NCBI GenBank assembly: GCA_030737835.1
Contig: CM060850.1
Location: forward strand, 30,855,716-30,919,715
Direction of reading: 5' to 3'
DNA length: 64,000 nt
Origin: Acorus gramineus
Lineage: Eukaryota > Streptophyta > Magnoliopsida > Acorales > Acoraceae
Part shown: positions 1-12,372 of the stretch, one piece after another
Layout of the letters: each line of letters begins with the position of its first letter
Numbering within the stretch: position 1 is the stretch's first letter
Position numbers and translations under genes: made by a program
The notes under the pieces: generated by a model
The model's input: only the letters and a program-made list of their open reading frames with translations
The model's database searches: none
What the model was told of the DNA's origin: nothing

Positions 1-476
1 ATACATATCTCTATCTTTCCCAGGTTTAATTTGCTAGTTATCATGAATGTATAATATATGCCGAGTAACTGAAATGGTGAATGATAGTCGAAATGCACTA
101 GCTAGGTGGAATCTGGTTGATGTGACTTGAAGTTTAAAATTTCAATATTTGTTTTCAAATTTTGACTAAAGTTTTTTTTATTGGTAAGCAAAATTGTAAT
201 CCCATAAAAATGTATGAGGATGGCCCGATTCGGTGACCCGTCATGAATCGCTAACGTGACAAAATCGATTCGATAAAGTTCATTCTCTGAAGAACCCATC
301 ATCATATACGCTACGCTAGGCCCAGACCCAAAACTAAAGGATTTTTAATGGATGTAGTGATTGATGGGTCCAGCCCAAAACCAAACGCTGATTAATAATA
401 GTGCGTTAGGGCCCCAAAACCCCCAACCCCAAATTGCGAAGAAGAGGAAGCACTCATTGTCGCGGGAGAGAACAGA

Positions 477-501
477 AGAAGAAGAAGAAGAAGAAGAAGA
501 G
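477..501 (+). repeat. (GAA)n tract in the leader of the SHH2-like gene
   Basis: An uninterrupted purine run of GAA/AGA triplets ends directly at the ATG at 502, so the microsatellite forms the last part of the presumed 5' leader. Such tracts vary in length between individuals. Its effect on translation is unknown. Confidence 0.7.
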
Positions 502-3500
502 ATGGGGAGGCCACCGAGTTCCGGAGGGGGCGCCTTTCGCTTCACCCAGTCTGAGGTCTCTGCAACAAAAATCCGTCATTCCAATAACATGTTTTTATTT
601 ATTTTTTTATATGTATGTTTGTATGTGTTTATGATTGCAACAAAAATCTGCCACTTACATTCATCAATCGTCTCAAATAGGTTTTTTTTTTTTTTTTTAT
701 AACAATTGTCCATAGATTCGAAAACAGAATGAGCCAAAAAATTAGCTTTTTTCCCATAAAAATGTAAATGATGGACCAACAAATGATTTAAGGAATGATA
801 TGGATGAGTTTCCCTTCTTTGCTTCAGTTACCTCCCTTTTTTTTTTCCTAATTCTTTTGAAGATAGGTGGACTGATAATGCCTATAGTTCCTGATGCGAA
901 GATAAAACAGAAGTCCTTGTTGGATTTTGTGTTCTGTCCATGTATGCCATAGAATCCCATTGTAGATTTTTTTACTAATTCACTACCGCTGCAGACGTAA
1001 TAAATAAATTGGAGAGGGGTCAAACAGTCTTACTGAATGCTTTTGATGATGGAAAAAAAATTCTTGATTCACATGGAACAATGTGAATGAAATTCTGATG
1101 TTGCAAATTTATAGCTGAAATTAGAGTGTGGCCAAGTTTGTTTCTTAAGTGGCATACCGGCATTTGATCGATTCTAATTGGCTTATTCTGTATGATCGCA
1201 TCTTCCAAAGGGAAGGAGCACATATCGAGAATACGTGGGCAGCGATCACGGCTACTCTAAGAACTTGGGTTCTATTATCCTTGGATGCAACCCACCATCT
1301 ATCATCATGGGAGTCAGTTGGAAAGGGCCGATGTTTGGGTGAAACTTTGTTAGGTCTCCCCTCCCGGGTCTTTTTTTTTCTTTCCAAAGTTTACTTTGTT
1401 TTAATTTTGATTTGGAGATTTCTCATCTCATTTTGTTCAAGGGGCAATTTATTTTAATATATTGCTCTTATCCTCTTTTCAAAAAAAGAAAAAGAAAAAA
1501 AGTAGCATCTGATCAATTCATATTTTTTTTCCCTTTATGTGGGTGTGTGTTGGCGATTTCAAAGTCTACACTGTTACTCTTAGAGAATAAGATGTGTCTT
1601 TTACTCTCTCTTTTTACTTGATTACTTAAAGACAGGGATGCCATCAAATATGGATTCTAAATGATATCCATTAATGTACAATGTCTTAGTCATGCCCGCA
1701 TATGAATTTGAATCCACATATCTCCAATCCATATCCGCTACAGTGACACCCTTATAAAATCTCACTAACTAGACCATAAATATGACATCAGTTAATGCTG
1801 AACTGCCAAAACTACATTAATAAAAGCTCAATGATAGCTTAACTTATATGCCTTCTGGACGTATCATAAAAAAATGACCCAGGCTAATCTAAAAAGATAA
1901 CAATCCATCACTTCTCCTTCTTTCACATAATCTTGCAGTTATTTATTAAAAATCTGATTTTGATAAAGTTACCTCTTTATGTTATCTCTTTTTAAAGGTT
2001 GTGGAGATGGAGGCATGTCTACAAGAAGCCAATAATGCGATTCCTGCTCGTGAGATTATTTCCTCTCTCGCTGAGAAGTTTAGGTTTGCAGGACTCTTTG
2101 AACATCTAGCTGCAATGATATGGCATTAGTAAGTTTTGTATGCAACCAGGAAAGAACTGACTTAATATTATCTTCATGAAGTGTGTCAGCAGAACGAGTT
2201 GGGAAGATTACTGTCCAACCAAAGCAGGTAGGCCGTTTCCGTTTTATGCATCATATTCTCTAGAAGCTCTATTTATTTTGAAGTGATTACAGGTTTGGAA
2301 CTGGTTCCAAAATAGGAGGTATGCCCAAAGGATGAAATTGCGCCTTAGTCCTGGAAAGCCAAGTGTCTCACCACCTCCTAGAGATGATCCGGTACCAGGG
2401 AGAACTGCTCTCCAACCACTTCCAACTGCACCAGGTCTTTTATGTGGATATAAATTGATGTTTTGTTTCTTTGCCTTCTCCGGATCAATATGATTTATAT
2501 ATTATCGAGACACATGGCAAGAACTCTTAATTATTTACTTTTATCTTCAAATGTATTTTTGGAAGTGAAAATTTTATCTCAGGAAAAAAGATGGAGAGAC
2601 ATGGCATTATGTATTTCACACCTCATGACAGCATTGACATCGCTGCTGCATAATTTTCTTGTTCTTCTTTCAAAAAGTTATTGAATTTATTTACAATACA
2701 CCTTCTGTATTATGGTGCGGATTCAGCATTCAACACTCTAATACAACTACACAAATTCACTGTTGATATCAAAATTCATTATTACTTCAAATGCAGTTAA
2801 CAGTTTCTCTGTTAGTATTACATTTTGACGATTATCTCTTCATTTTGCTTCTGTCTACACAGATGCACTTGTGAACATATTATGTGAGGGATTCTCTCAG
2901 GTTCTTTTTCCTTTTTTTCTCTTATCTTCTTTTGTTTGGAGATCTCTTGTCTCCCTCTTGTTCACGGGCAACTTTCATTAATGAGATTGCTCCTATCCTC
3001 TCTTTCTCTAAAAAAAAGATGCTATCTGGATGTTCCATATCACACCCAATGGTTCAAACAGATGGGTGTTTTATATATATCGCCTGTGCCTCAATCGGAC
3101 ATCAATCTTCAATTATTATGTTCACCAAAATATGAATATTGTAGCAAAAGTCGAGAGAAATCAATAGCTCCAATTATTCTTCTCCACATTTTCTGTTTAT
3201 TCTTCATTCAATAGCGAGTTCACATGCTTCTTCAGGTAGACCAATCATTCTTCCCAGCATATTATTTTAGTCTTTCTTTAAGGTGTACATGGGATGAGTC
3301 CTATTTGAATGAACAAGACAGTTGATTTGTTTCCCGCCCTCTTAGACACTTGATCCTGAGTTGTTGTGTTATGACCACTGATTACTGATCTATCTTCTAT
3401 TTCTCTTATCCTATCGTCCAGCAAGTATTATTTCTATTTTTTTCCCTATGTTCTATCATTAATTCATGAAAGATATTCCATCAATTCTAATTCCTTGCAC

Positions 3501-6500
3501 AAATCTGAGGATAGCTGACATGTGTGGGCGTATCATCATTTGTTGTATTTTATATTCTAAAGATTTTCCTTTTTAAGTCATTCAGAGATTCCAATTCACT
3601 GTTCCATTCTTCTCCTATTTATTCATTTTGAGAATGACTCATGTAGTGATAGCCTGATAATCTTACATATATTTGGGTTTTTAATAGCAGGAAGGAATTT
3701 TGAGAATCCTCAGATGGAGTTTGAAGCAAAATCTGCTAGGGATGGTGCATGGTATTCAACTTTTTACCTTTCTTTGCTGCACTTAATCAATAAATCTGTA
3801 TTTTATTTCTTTACTGCTCACTGGTTGTTTTATTGGTTCACTCTTGCTCATTCTCTGTAGCCTATATTGTCCACAATGAGTATTTCTGTATTGCAGTAAC
3901 AGATATGTTTTTTTTTTCTTTTTTTTTGTATCGAGCTTAATTTTTTTTCAATGAAAACATGCTGGGATTAAATACCTGAAGGCGGCTTGGTCTCAACTCT
4001 CAAGATTATTGGCCATTGTTCTGAAAGATAGATTCGGTCATGGAACTAAAGGGTGAAAATTGTATAATCCTAAATTGTTTGCACGAATGCTCAAATGTTC
4101 AAAAGGGAAAAATATAATTGTTATAAAATAATCATGAAATTAATAATTTTGTTCAGTTTCTGGTAATGATCAGTTAAATTATAAGGCCATATAAATCATC
4201 TACTTTTGATTTACCTTTCTTCCATTCAATATACTCATGAACCAATAATTGCTATCTGCTACAATGCTACAATAATTGCTATATACTACAATGTTGTGCT
4301 ATTTCATCTTCCCCCCTTGTTTTTGTTTTTTTCCCATTATTGAGTTGTTTATAATATTGATGAATTATTTTTCTCCTGCAGGTACGATGTCTCTGCCTTT
4401 ATTTCCCATAGAATGTTTGAGACAGGAGATCCGGTAATGTTTCATTGTTCTATTTTCCTGATAGATGAGCCCATACTAGTTCAAAATTTCCTTATGCTTA
4501 TGTAATAAGCCTTAATGCTTAGCATGAACATAGTAGCTTTGTTGTTATGGCTAAATTAATTGATTTTTTAAATTTTTATACACATTGCTAGTACCTTGAG
4601 CGTGGATGTATCAATCTGACATATCATATTAAATGACACTTTGTCCACTTTCAGTGCTCCTGACTTTAAAAGTTAGCATTTTTGCCCATTCTCTTTTGGA
4701 GGTTTGATCGGTTCCTCATAGCTTACTTTCTTCAATGCATGCTCATTTCAGGAAGTGCGGGTTAGGTTTACTGGTTTTGGCATAGAGGAAGATGAGTGGA
4801 TCAATGTGCGCAAGTGCGTCAGACAGAGGTCTCTTCCATGCGAGGCTTCAGAATGTGTTGCAGTGCTTCCTGGTGATCTCATACTTTGTTTTCAGGTACT
4901 GAAAGTTTGCATAAAATCTAAAATACTCTTATTTCCCCTGAAACAGGAAGCATAGAATGTTTATATGTCTTCTTTCCTGGTCATGTAGATGGTGAAATTC
5001 TAAAAGGAAACATATCTATTGGTGAAATATCATATATGTCCTGTGACAGACAAAAACAAATGTAATTATTTGAAATTAAGATACAACTTTAAATTACATT
5101 TGTTCCAAGTCTAACTCATACCTGCATTCCAGTCAGTTTTAATCTATCATTAATATCTAAACCATTATTTGGATCATTTTAGCTAGACTCTGGACTTGTG
5201 CATTGTTTCCGTTCTCTCATTTAAATACTTGCAAGTTGCAAGCCTACACAATTTCAAGTGATGATGGGGATGTGACCTCATAAGCCTCAGTGAAATGTGG
5301 TCCAAATAATATGAAAGATGCATTTTACATTCTTACTAAACCCAGGGAGGGAGGCTTCGTCGACAACACAGTGGATTTTGATACAAAAAGTTTAGCAAAA
5401 AAAATTCCTGTGCCCTATTTGGTAATAACATGATACCTTCTCTCTGACAACTCCCAGGAAGGTAAGGAGCAGGCTCTGTATTTTGATGCTCATGTCCTGG
5501 ATACACAAAGAAGACGGCATGATGTACGTGGGTGCCGTTGTAGATTTCTAGTACGTTATGATCATGATCATTCTGAGGTCAGTGTCTGTTTTTTTAATCT
5601 TATTTATTTTATTATAAATGCTCATAACAGATAGTTGCGAACATGATTATTTGAACTATCAGTATTAATTTTGACCATATGGTCAATCATCATCTAGAAT
5701 GAGCAAACATCTATCTTTTTTTCAAAAAAAAAAAATCATCTAGAATGATGTATCATCCAAAAATCTAGGGGGATTTCCAAAGCATTGTAACAATTTTTTT
5801 CTTTGCGAACAGATACTTTTCTTTTTTACCCTGGGGGTTAGGTTATTTTTGCTTAATACACTTCAAGTGGTGGCCTCCTACTTCTCTTCCTAAAGAATGA
5901 AAAAAACAAAAAGATGAAAGAAATAGCTTCTCACCAGTAAATAGAAAATAAAAGCAGAAGGGGAAAATTCACGTGGAATGGGAGAACATCATAATTTGCT
6001 TTGGGCCATATATGTCATTTTTTGGTGAACAAGATGCTATTGTATAGAAGATTAGTCATGCTTGTTGAGATATAGTTATTGGCATCTTACTACAAAATGA
6101 GAGGTAAGAAGAACATGGAAATGAACTTGTCAGGGGTTGTGGGTGTTTTTTTCCGCCCGTGTGTATTCCTATATTGAGTCTGAAAATGTCTGTCATTCTC
6201 TCATCCCTCTTGTTTGTGATCAATTTTAGCCTATAACAAACCTTCACCCAGAGGGATCCTGCATATAGCGGGGTGCTGGCAGGAGAGAGACTAAATACAG
6301 TTCTAATCTTTGGCGGCTTTTCATTTTTTTCCCCACAAAGTGGTCGCTCACAGGACTGGACCAATACTTTATTCTGTTATCCTGGGTACCTTACCATTGA
6401 CCCTTTTTTATTATTTCTTGTGTGATTTGATCTAATGAATGGAATGTATCTGGTAGCATATTTAGTCTGATAGTTCCATATGTTGGCCAATATGTGACTG

Positions 6501-7191
6501 GAAACCTCGCTTTGTTGCTACTCCAAGGATTGGTCTGATCTTCAGATCCTTGCTTTAAAGCAGCACAATAGATAAATACTTACCAATATACGTACTTAAA
6601 TAGTTTTGTTTAGGAATGGGAGAGACTTTCAGGAAACCAGAGGAGAGGAGAGCCTGCTGCATGTGAATTATTTATATATGCTTATATATTATTCCTGTAA
6701 AATCTAGATGGGGTGATGATGGGCATGTTGATTCATGTTTGTTTGTTTGTTTGTGTTTTTTTTTTTTTGAGTCACCTTACATATTCTGACTCCTGTTGCA
6801 GGAAATAGTTCCTCTGAGAAAGGTTTGTCGCAGGCCAGAAACAGACTACAGACTACATATTTTGCATGCTTCGAAGACATTGGGTTCTGCAGACCCGAGG
6901 AACACAGGAAATGGTTCGTCTCAGGTGACCCATGCTCAGGACTTTGGTTCAGGGACTCAGAAGCCCCAGAAGCAGCGGAGATTGGATGAGGGTAGTTCAG
7001 ATGGAACAACCAACACTCCACCCGCAGCTCAGCCCAATGAACCTGGGAATGCTGAGACAACTGCTGCTCCAACGACAACCCCGACTGCTGAAACATCAAA
7101 AGTTGAGGACAACAGTGTGGGAACTTCAGATTTCCAAGCTGGTGATGCTGGAGATGGTGGTCCTGAGGAAGGAAACAATGCAGGTGTCTAA
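502..7191 (+). CDS. SHH2: SAWADEE homeodomain protein, SHH2-like (9 coding exons)
   Basis: Coding exons are 502-555, 1998-2083, 2182-2227, 2293-2434, 3691-3751, 4382-4433, 4752-4895, 5458-5577 and 6802-7191. Phases all join and give 364 residues. The N-terminus ([14 protein letters not shown]) leads into a divergent homeodomain at about residues 13-77, with the recognition-helix signature VWNWFQNRR at 63-71. A SAWADEE domain spans about residues 118-248 and includes the HDVRGCRC metal-binding cluster in exon 8. The acidic, Thr/Pro-rich tail looks disordered. In the family, SAWADEE is a tandem-Tudor-like fold that reads H3K9 methylation; SHH1 recruits Pol IV for RNA-directed DNA methylation, and SHH2 is the MGRPPS-type paralogue. 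Subfamily choice rests on the remembered N-terminus. The ATG at 502 is chosen because it gives that N-terminus. A GT at 7184-7185 could act as a donor for an alternative last exon, but none was found. Confidence 0.9.
1175..1504 (+). mobile_element. 5'-truncated LINE 3' end in SHH2 intron 1
   Basis: The insert runs into a T-rich 3' region (GGAGATTTCTCATCTC, then TTGTTCAAGGGGC) and an A-rich tail at about 1481-1502. Near-identical 15 bp sequences flank it: GCATTTGATCGATTC at 1160-1174 and GCATCTGATCAATTC at 1505-1519, two mismatches, as expected for an aged target-site duplication. The 5' part translates as [15 protein letters not shown], resembling the end of a plant LINE ORF2. Two related tails lie at 2884-3018 and 33165-33330. 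Confidence 0.6.
2884..3018 (+). mobile_element. LINE-type 3' tail, second copy, in SHH2 intron 4
   Basis: Shares with the 1350-1502 and 33165-33330 copies the ordered blocks GGAGATCTCTTGTCTCC, TTGTTCACGGGCAACTTT, ATTGCTCCTATCCTC and a short A tail. A target-site duplication is not clear. It lies between SHH2 exons 4 and 5, in sense orientation. Confidence 0.5.
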
Positions 7192-8536
7192 TAATACTCT
7201 CAAAAACTCTTTTTACCAACTTTATATATATTTTGCCTTGCAACTTTGATCCATTTTGTGCTATGTATGGCGTTCATAATTAGTGATTAGGTCTCATCTA
7301 GAGGTGCCTTTGGAGTCAAGGTGCATCACCTGGTTGTATTTTCATTCTTCATAATCATTCCATCACTCTGATTAGATGACTGACTGATTTTCGGGGCTTG
7401 ATCTTCTAATCTTTTATTTTGGGAGAATCTTCTAGAAAAGATGCTCTCGTGCACTTGAGAGAGCAACATGGGAAGCCTTCAAAGCACTCTGTATTGTCTG
7501 TTCATCTCACCAGGCATGGATCCAACTTTCTTAAATCCGCAAAAAATCCTGAAAATCAGGGACAATCCAGCCCACATGCAGTCTTTATGAGCGTTGATTT
7601 ATTTAAAGGTGCAAGCATCAAAAGTTGAATTGATATTGAGATCCATCTTAGTTGAAGCATGCGAAAACCTGCAGTTCATCTGCAAAGGGTACTGTTTTTG
7701 TGTACCACTTTTAAAGCCCCTTGTATGTTCCCATTTTGCTGTCATGAAACACACATGGGCCTCACATCACATGCGAAAACTTTCCTTCGCTTTTATAGGG
7801 CCAATTAAACTTCCAACCTCACCATCCATGATACAAGGAACACATATTAGGTATGAATTATGATGGTCCCCGTCAAATCTTTTTTGATCATGTGAGCAAC
7901 TGCACCACTGTTCTTCACTTATTATGTGGGTGTGAATGAATGGTAAAAAAAAAAATCCTATAATGTTACAATCCTTGATGTCATGTAAAAGAATCCAATG
8001 TTTTTCTTTTACAATGTGCTTTTGCGCCATTGGTTTGTAAAATTCAATGCATGCACAAGGGGGTTGCATTAGGGTTTCTGTTCATAGTTATTATTTTTAC
8101 CTATAAAAGTGACAGCATGGCCTGTGTTATGAGAATGAGCTCTCCCAAATTAACCTCAATACCCCCACTACTCCTGAATACAAAAGATCGTTTGAGAGTG
8201 AGACCGGCTCGCTCCTGTACGGTCTTGAACGCAACACAAAGACGATAACAATCTAATTATATAGTACCTGACCACCTGTCGTCGTTTGTAACTAATTAAT
8301 ATATGATAACATTAGTGGGACGAACAAAAACGGATTCCATTTTCAAATATCTCACCACGAATCAATTTCTACTATCTTAATATATACTTTATAAAAAAAT
8401 ATAAAACATGTATATATACAAGTACATATTTGAGTTTTTTTTTAAAATGTAATTAAGTTTATAATTAAAAATACAAAACGGGGACGTAATAGTCATTTTC
8501 CCTGTCCTTTCAACCCATCATTCTTTTTGACCGCAG
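7192..8536. other. Gap between SHH2-like gene and FAO pseudogene
   Basis: No supported gene. The proximal part probably holds the SHH2 3' UTR. Open frames at 7419-7863 lack recognisable domains and look like chance. The last 300 bases are strongly AT-rich and show no N-terminal FAO coding sequence. Confidence 0.5.
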
Positions 8537-10098
8537 GTCAACGAGAAGAACCGGAATCCAACATGGAAAGCCATTGATTACTGTGGGCCGGATCCCAACA
8601 CTTACGATTCATCTTCACTTCAAACTGAAGAAGAAAAGATCTTCGGCCCACTCAACGGATCCATCGTGGTGGACCTTGGAAATCCAACAGAGGTCGTCAG
8701 AGCAAGACTCTAATAAAAAAGAAATCAGCAGCACTACTACCACGACATCCAATCCATCATCACTCACCATCAGCTGCGATGCCGTGGTCATCGGATCGGG
8801 ATCAGGCGGCGGACTGGTTGCGGGTGTGCTCGCGAAAGCCGGTCACAAAGCTAGGTGATCGTCCTGGAGAAGGGCGACAACTACCCCAAGAGGGCCCAAC
8901 ACTGGACAACATGTACGACGGGAGCTGCTTCATGGCCACCGACGACCTAGGCGTCATCGTCCTCGCCCCCTCCACTGTCGGCGGAGGGTCCACCATCAAC
9001 TGGTCCGCCTCCTTCCACTCCTCGGACCACGTGCTCGACGAGTGGCGCAACGTTCACGGCCTCCACGACCTCTTCGGAATTAGCAACAACGCTTACGAGC
9101 GCGCGTTGGAAGCGGTGTGCGAACGCATGGGGTGACGTCGACGAGGAGGGGTTGAACAACGCCCCCGTCCTGCGAAGCGGATGCGAGAGGCTGGGGTACC
9201 CGGTGAAGCACGTGCCGCGGAATGCGCCGCGCGACCACTATTGCGGGTGGCCGGTGTCATCTGGGTTGCAAGGGCGGGCGGAAGAAGGGGACGGCGGAGA
9301 CCTGGCTCGCTGACATGGCGGAGTCCGGGAACGGCGTCATATTCCCGAGGTGCGAGGCGTTGCGGGTCATGCATGAGAAGGGTGTGATCAAGGGGCGGAG
9401 AGCGACGGGGGTGGTGTTCAAGTCACAAAAACAAGCACATCGGACGGAACCTCCGCCTCCACCCGGTGGTCATGGCGTGGGGGTACTTCCCGTCGAAGAA
9501 GAAGAGCTACGAGGGTGGGATCATCACGTCCATGTCGACGGTGGTGTCCAACTTCGAGACCACTGGGTACGGGGGGGTGATGTTCTCGGTGCTGACGCCT
9601 TGGCTGTCCGGCGCGGACTTCAAAGACAGGATGACACGGTTCGCGGGGACGGCGCACCTGTTCGCACTCGCGCGGGACGGACGATGGCGTACAAGATGGA
9701 CGGAAGGGACGAGGAGAGTTTGCAGAGAGGGTTGGAGGAGATGCTGAGGATACTGGCGGCGGCGGGGGCGGAGGAGATCGGGACGCAACACCGGACGGGG
9801 GAGAGGCTGTTGAACGTGAAGAAGGCGGGGGTGGAGGAGCTGGAGAGGTTCGTGAGGGAGGCGAGTGGGAGGGGGTTGAGGGACTGGTCGGCGCCGATAT
9901 CCTCGGCCCACCAGATGGGGAGCTGCCGGATGGGGGTGGAGCCGGAGAGGGGAGACTTGGGAGGTGGAGGGGCTCTTCGTGGGTGATGCGAGCGTGCTCC
10001 CGACCGCCGCGCTTGGGGTGAATCCAATGGTCACGGTGCAGGCCATAGCCTACTGCACAGCGCAGTCGGTTCTAGAGTTTCTTGAGAGGAAGACATGA
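8537..10098 (+). pseudogene. Long-chain fatty alcohol oxidase (GMC oxidoreductase) pseudogene
   Basis: Pieces of one FAO are readable in shifting frames: NPTWKAID (about 8560), the FAD-binding motif CDAVVIGSGSGGG (about 8776-8814), STVGGGSTINWSASFHS (about 8975-9025), KKGTAETWLADMAESGNG (about 9275-9335), [32 protein letters not shown] and [16 protein letters not shown], ending with TGA at 10096-10098. Functional FAOs oxidise long-chain fatty alcohols with FAD in peroxisomal or ER membranes. At least five frame breaks occur, at about 8690, 8856, 8900, 9132-9270 and 9940, plus in-frame stops at 8710-8715, 8856 and 9133. The N-terminal half of the enzyme is missing. The block is GC-rich against AT-rich flanks. 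It is intronless across the surviving part and is followed 150 bp later by an A-tract, consistent with a truncated retrocopy. Decay of an ordinary gene is the alternative. Confidence 0.85.
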
Positions 10099-10245
10099 AG
10101 ATGAGCATGCAGTAGTAGTACACTGTTTGATTGAATCAGGAGGAGACCACTGAGATCACCCAAACTATTGTGAATGCAGAGCATGTGTGCATAATGGGAT
10201 AAATATATCCATGTACACCAAGCAAATGCATCCTGATGATGAAAA

Positions 10246-10276
<31 letters not shown>

Positions 10277-11586
10277 TAAAATCCTCCGGTGATTCGAACT
10301 CCGGTAAGATTGTTTTTGATTCACTCCTTCCCTACATTTGGTTTTGAATTAGTTTCATTTTACACCTCCATGTACAGAAAGTTATGTCTTGATAGAAAGC
10401 ATGGCTTTATTCAAGATGGAAAGCTACGCCGGCCCAATCCAAACGGCAGTTCCAAATATTATCCTAAACAAAGTCAACTTTATGCCTAAGTATCTTTTCA
10501 TCATCATTATTGTTAAGTATCTTTTCATCATCATTATTGTTCTGCGTCCATCCTTGAGAAAATGTTTATTTTAAGTATTGATCACTAATTACACAATATT
10601 AAAAAAATGAACTACTTTTCTCTGTCTATCGGAACCTGTTCTGAAGGCTGCAAGACCCGATATTCTGTTCACTAATAATTTCCTTTTAAAAAGCAGAATA
10701 ATTGACCTCTATCTAATAGACACCCTCTTTTTCATAATAAAATAGTCCAATTGGACATGGAAAAATTCACAAATCTTAACTGAGGAAGGGTTTTCATGAC
10801 TCACAGAAAGTGATGATGCGAATGAGCGCATGCTAATGAACGGCTGGAATATTCTTTTATCTATGATTACACGCAAAAACAGTCACGCGTACAATCCTTT
10901 ATATCTAGACAATCCTTTCTATGGAACATATCACAAAAGTATATGCATTTTTAATAAAATTTACTATTTTAAAAATTCAAAATGTGTGCGCGGGTGACAA
11001 TCATTTTATTCATGTTCTTGACGCTCTGTATTAGTCTTTAGAAATATGTATCGCAGATGAAAAACCAGCTAATCAAACGTACCCGCAACCATATGTCTTC
11101 AACCTTTTTTTTTTTTAAAATGTGATTTAAGACCGTCTCGGTCAACTCTTTAATAAGATCTTTCCTGGCATGTTCGAGTCCTCAAATCCAACCTTACAAG
11201 ATAAGTCTCGGATTGAATTTTTATTTTATTGCCCAACAGAAAGTTAAAAAGAAAATGGAAACGAGTGATGCCTCATCTTGACCCTTTCTAGCCCTGGCTA
11301 ACATAACGCAATTCTGTTTTGGAATTGATCAAATAACAACAACGGATACACACATACAAGATGCCTATTTTGTCTTCAAGAGATCTCAATTTTCTTCTAT
11401 GTTTTGAATTTCCTCTCGCCCATGTGATAGCCTTTCTAGAAAGCCCATGTGGGCTTGAATTACAAGCTCCAAAAGTTCTCATTTGGGTAGGGTACCCATC
11501 TCTCCAAGCAAGAGAAGAATAAAAGCCTTATTATGCACAGAGTCCCAAAAGAAGCAGAGAGTGGGATCGATAAAGAATCTTAAACT
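10099..11586. other. Gap after FAO pseudogene: A-tract, short tandem repeat, AT-rich DNA
   Basis: Contains a pure A-tract at about 10249-10274, a perfect 27 bp tandem duplication at 10488-10541, and AT-rich DNA without a supported gene. The final part is the DUF1218 promoter; an AATAAAAGCC at about 11517 is a weak TATA candidate. Confidence 0.5.
10488..10541 (+). repeat. Perfect 27 bp tandem duplication
   Basis: The unit starting AAGTATCTTTTCATCATC occurs at 10488-10514 and again at 10515-10541 with no mismatch. Confidence 0.9.
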
Positions 11587-12372
11587 ATGGAGAGACCTTG
11601 CAAACTCTCACCGGTCGTTTCATTTGTGGTTGTTCTCCTCAGCCTGGTAGCCTTCACGACATGCATCGCCGCAGAGTTTGAAAAAAACAAGGTGAGTTCG
11701 TTGTGTGTTATGTTTTAAATTCTCCTCTTTAGATTTCTGTGTGTGATATTATGTGCAAATTATAATAAGATTGAACTGGCTCGTGCAGGGGAAAGACTTG
11801 AAACTTGATGGGAGGTTATGTTCACTGCCTGAGAGTCCCGCGTTTGGGCTGGGAATCACTGCATCCATCTGCCTCTCGATTGCTCAGATCGTTGGAACCT
11901 CCTTCGCAGGGATCCAATTGTGTTCAAGAAAGAACAAACCAGCAGGTCAGACACGACGAACAGCCACACCAATCAGTCTAATGGTCCTCTCATGGTAGGT
12001 GATCAACAGTAACAATTCCCCTTCAACGGACAATCTCCTCATAATTTTGAATCCATCATTCTGAATTCATTTATGCTGTCGTACTATGATGAGTTGTCTC
12101 ACATGTATCACTTTTGTCTCTCTGTCTGTGTGTGTGTGTGTGTGTGTAGGATCAGCTTTGGTTTGGCAATTATTCTACTTGGAGCAAGTTCTAGCATGAA
12201 CAGTCGGCAGCCATACGGGAAGGGTTGGTTAGACGGTAACTGTTATGTCGTGAAGGACGGCGTGTACTCCGGTGCGGCCGTGCTTGTGGTGGTGACCATG
12301 ATTTTCATACTTGGGTTCAAGCGTTCGATGAGGTCAAACACGGTGAATCGGGTGATGACAGAGGATGGATGA
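11587..12372 (+). CDS. DUF1218 four-helix membrane protein (MWL-like)
   Basis: Exons 11587-11691, 11789-11994 and 12150-12372 join in phase to 177 residues. The N-terminus (MERPCKLSPVVSFVVVLL) is a signal anchor or first membrane helix. Three further hydrophobic segments lie at about residues 52-74, 100-117 and 142-162. Conserved cysteines appear in GRLCSLP and in DGNCYVVKDGVYSGAA, followed by the last helix and a basic tail (GFKRSMRSN). This architecture is typical of plant DUF1218 proteins, of which MODIFYING WALL LIGNIN-1 and -2 are the best known. Biochemical activity is unknown. Intron 2 ends in a (TG)n tract abutting its AG acceptor. Confidence 0.88.
12128..12147 (+). repeat. (TG)n microsatellite at a splice acceptor
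   Basis: A TG run occupies the usual polypyrimidine position immediately before the acceptor AG at 12148-12149 of DUF1218 exon 3. Length changes here could affect splicing; that is inference. Confidence 0.85.

Noticed and set aside
1149..1457. Open frame of 102 codons on the plus strand in SHH2 intron 1
   Set aside because: It lies within a LINE remnant bounded by a target-site duplication and is not an independent gene.
6704..7243. 179-codon frame on the minus strand
   Set aside because: It is the antisense shadow of SHH2 exon 9, with low-complexity Gln/His/Leu composition and no family resemblance.
9222..10046. Long frames of 254 and 179 codons across the FAO remnant
   Set aside because: They are GC-rich shadows in the wrong frame of a frameshifted pseudogene; FAO motifs switch frame inside them.
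10276..10310. tRNA T-arm-like sequence (GATTCGAACTCC) beside the A-tract
   Set aside because: Only a B-box-like piece is present on the minus strand; no A box, acceptor stem or anticodon arm follows, so no tRNA gene is called.
11150..11185. Possible SINE head (CATGTTCGAGTCCTC)
   Set aside because: The partner A box is too weak and no duplication or tail in the right place was seen.
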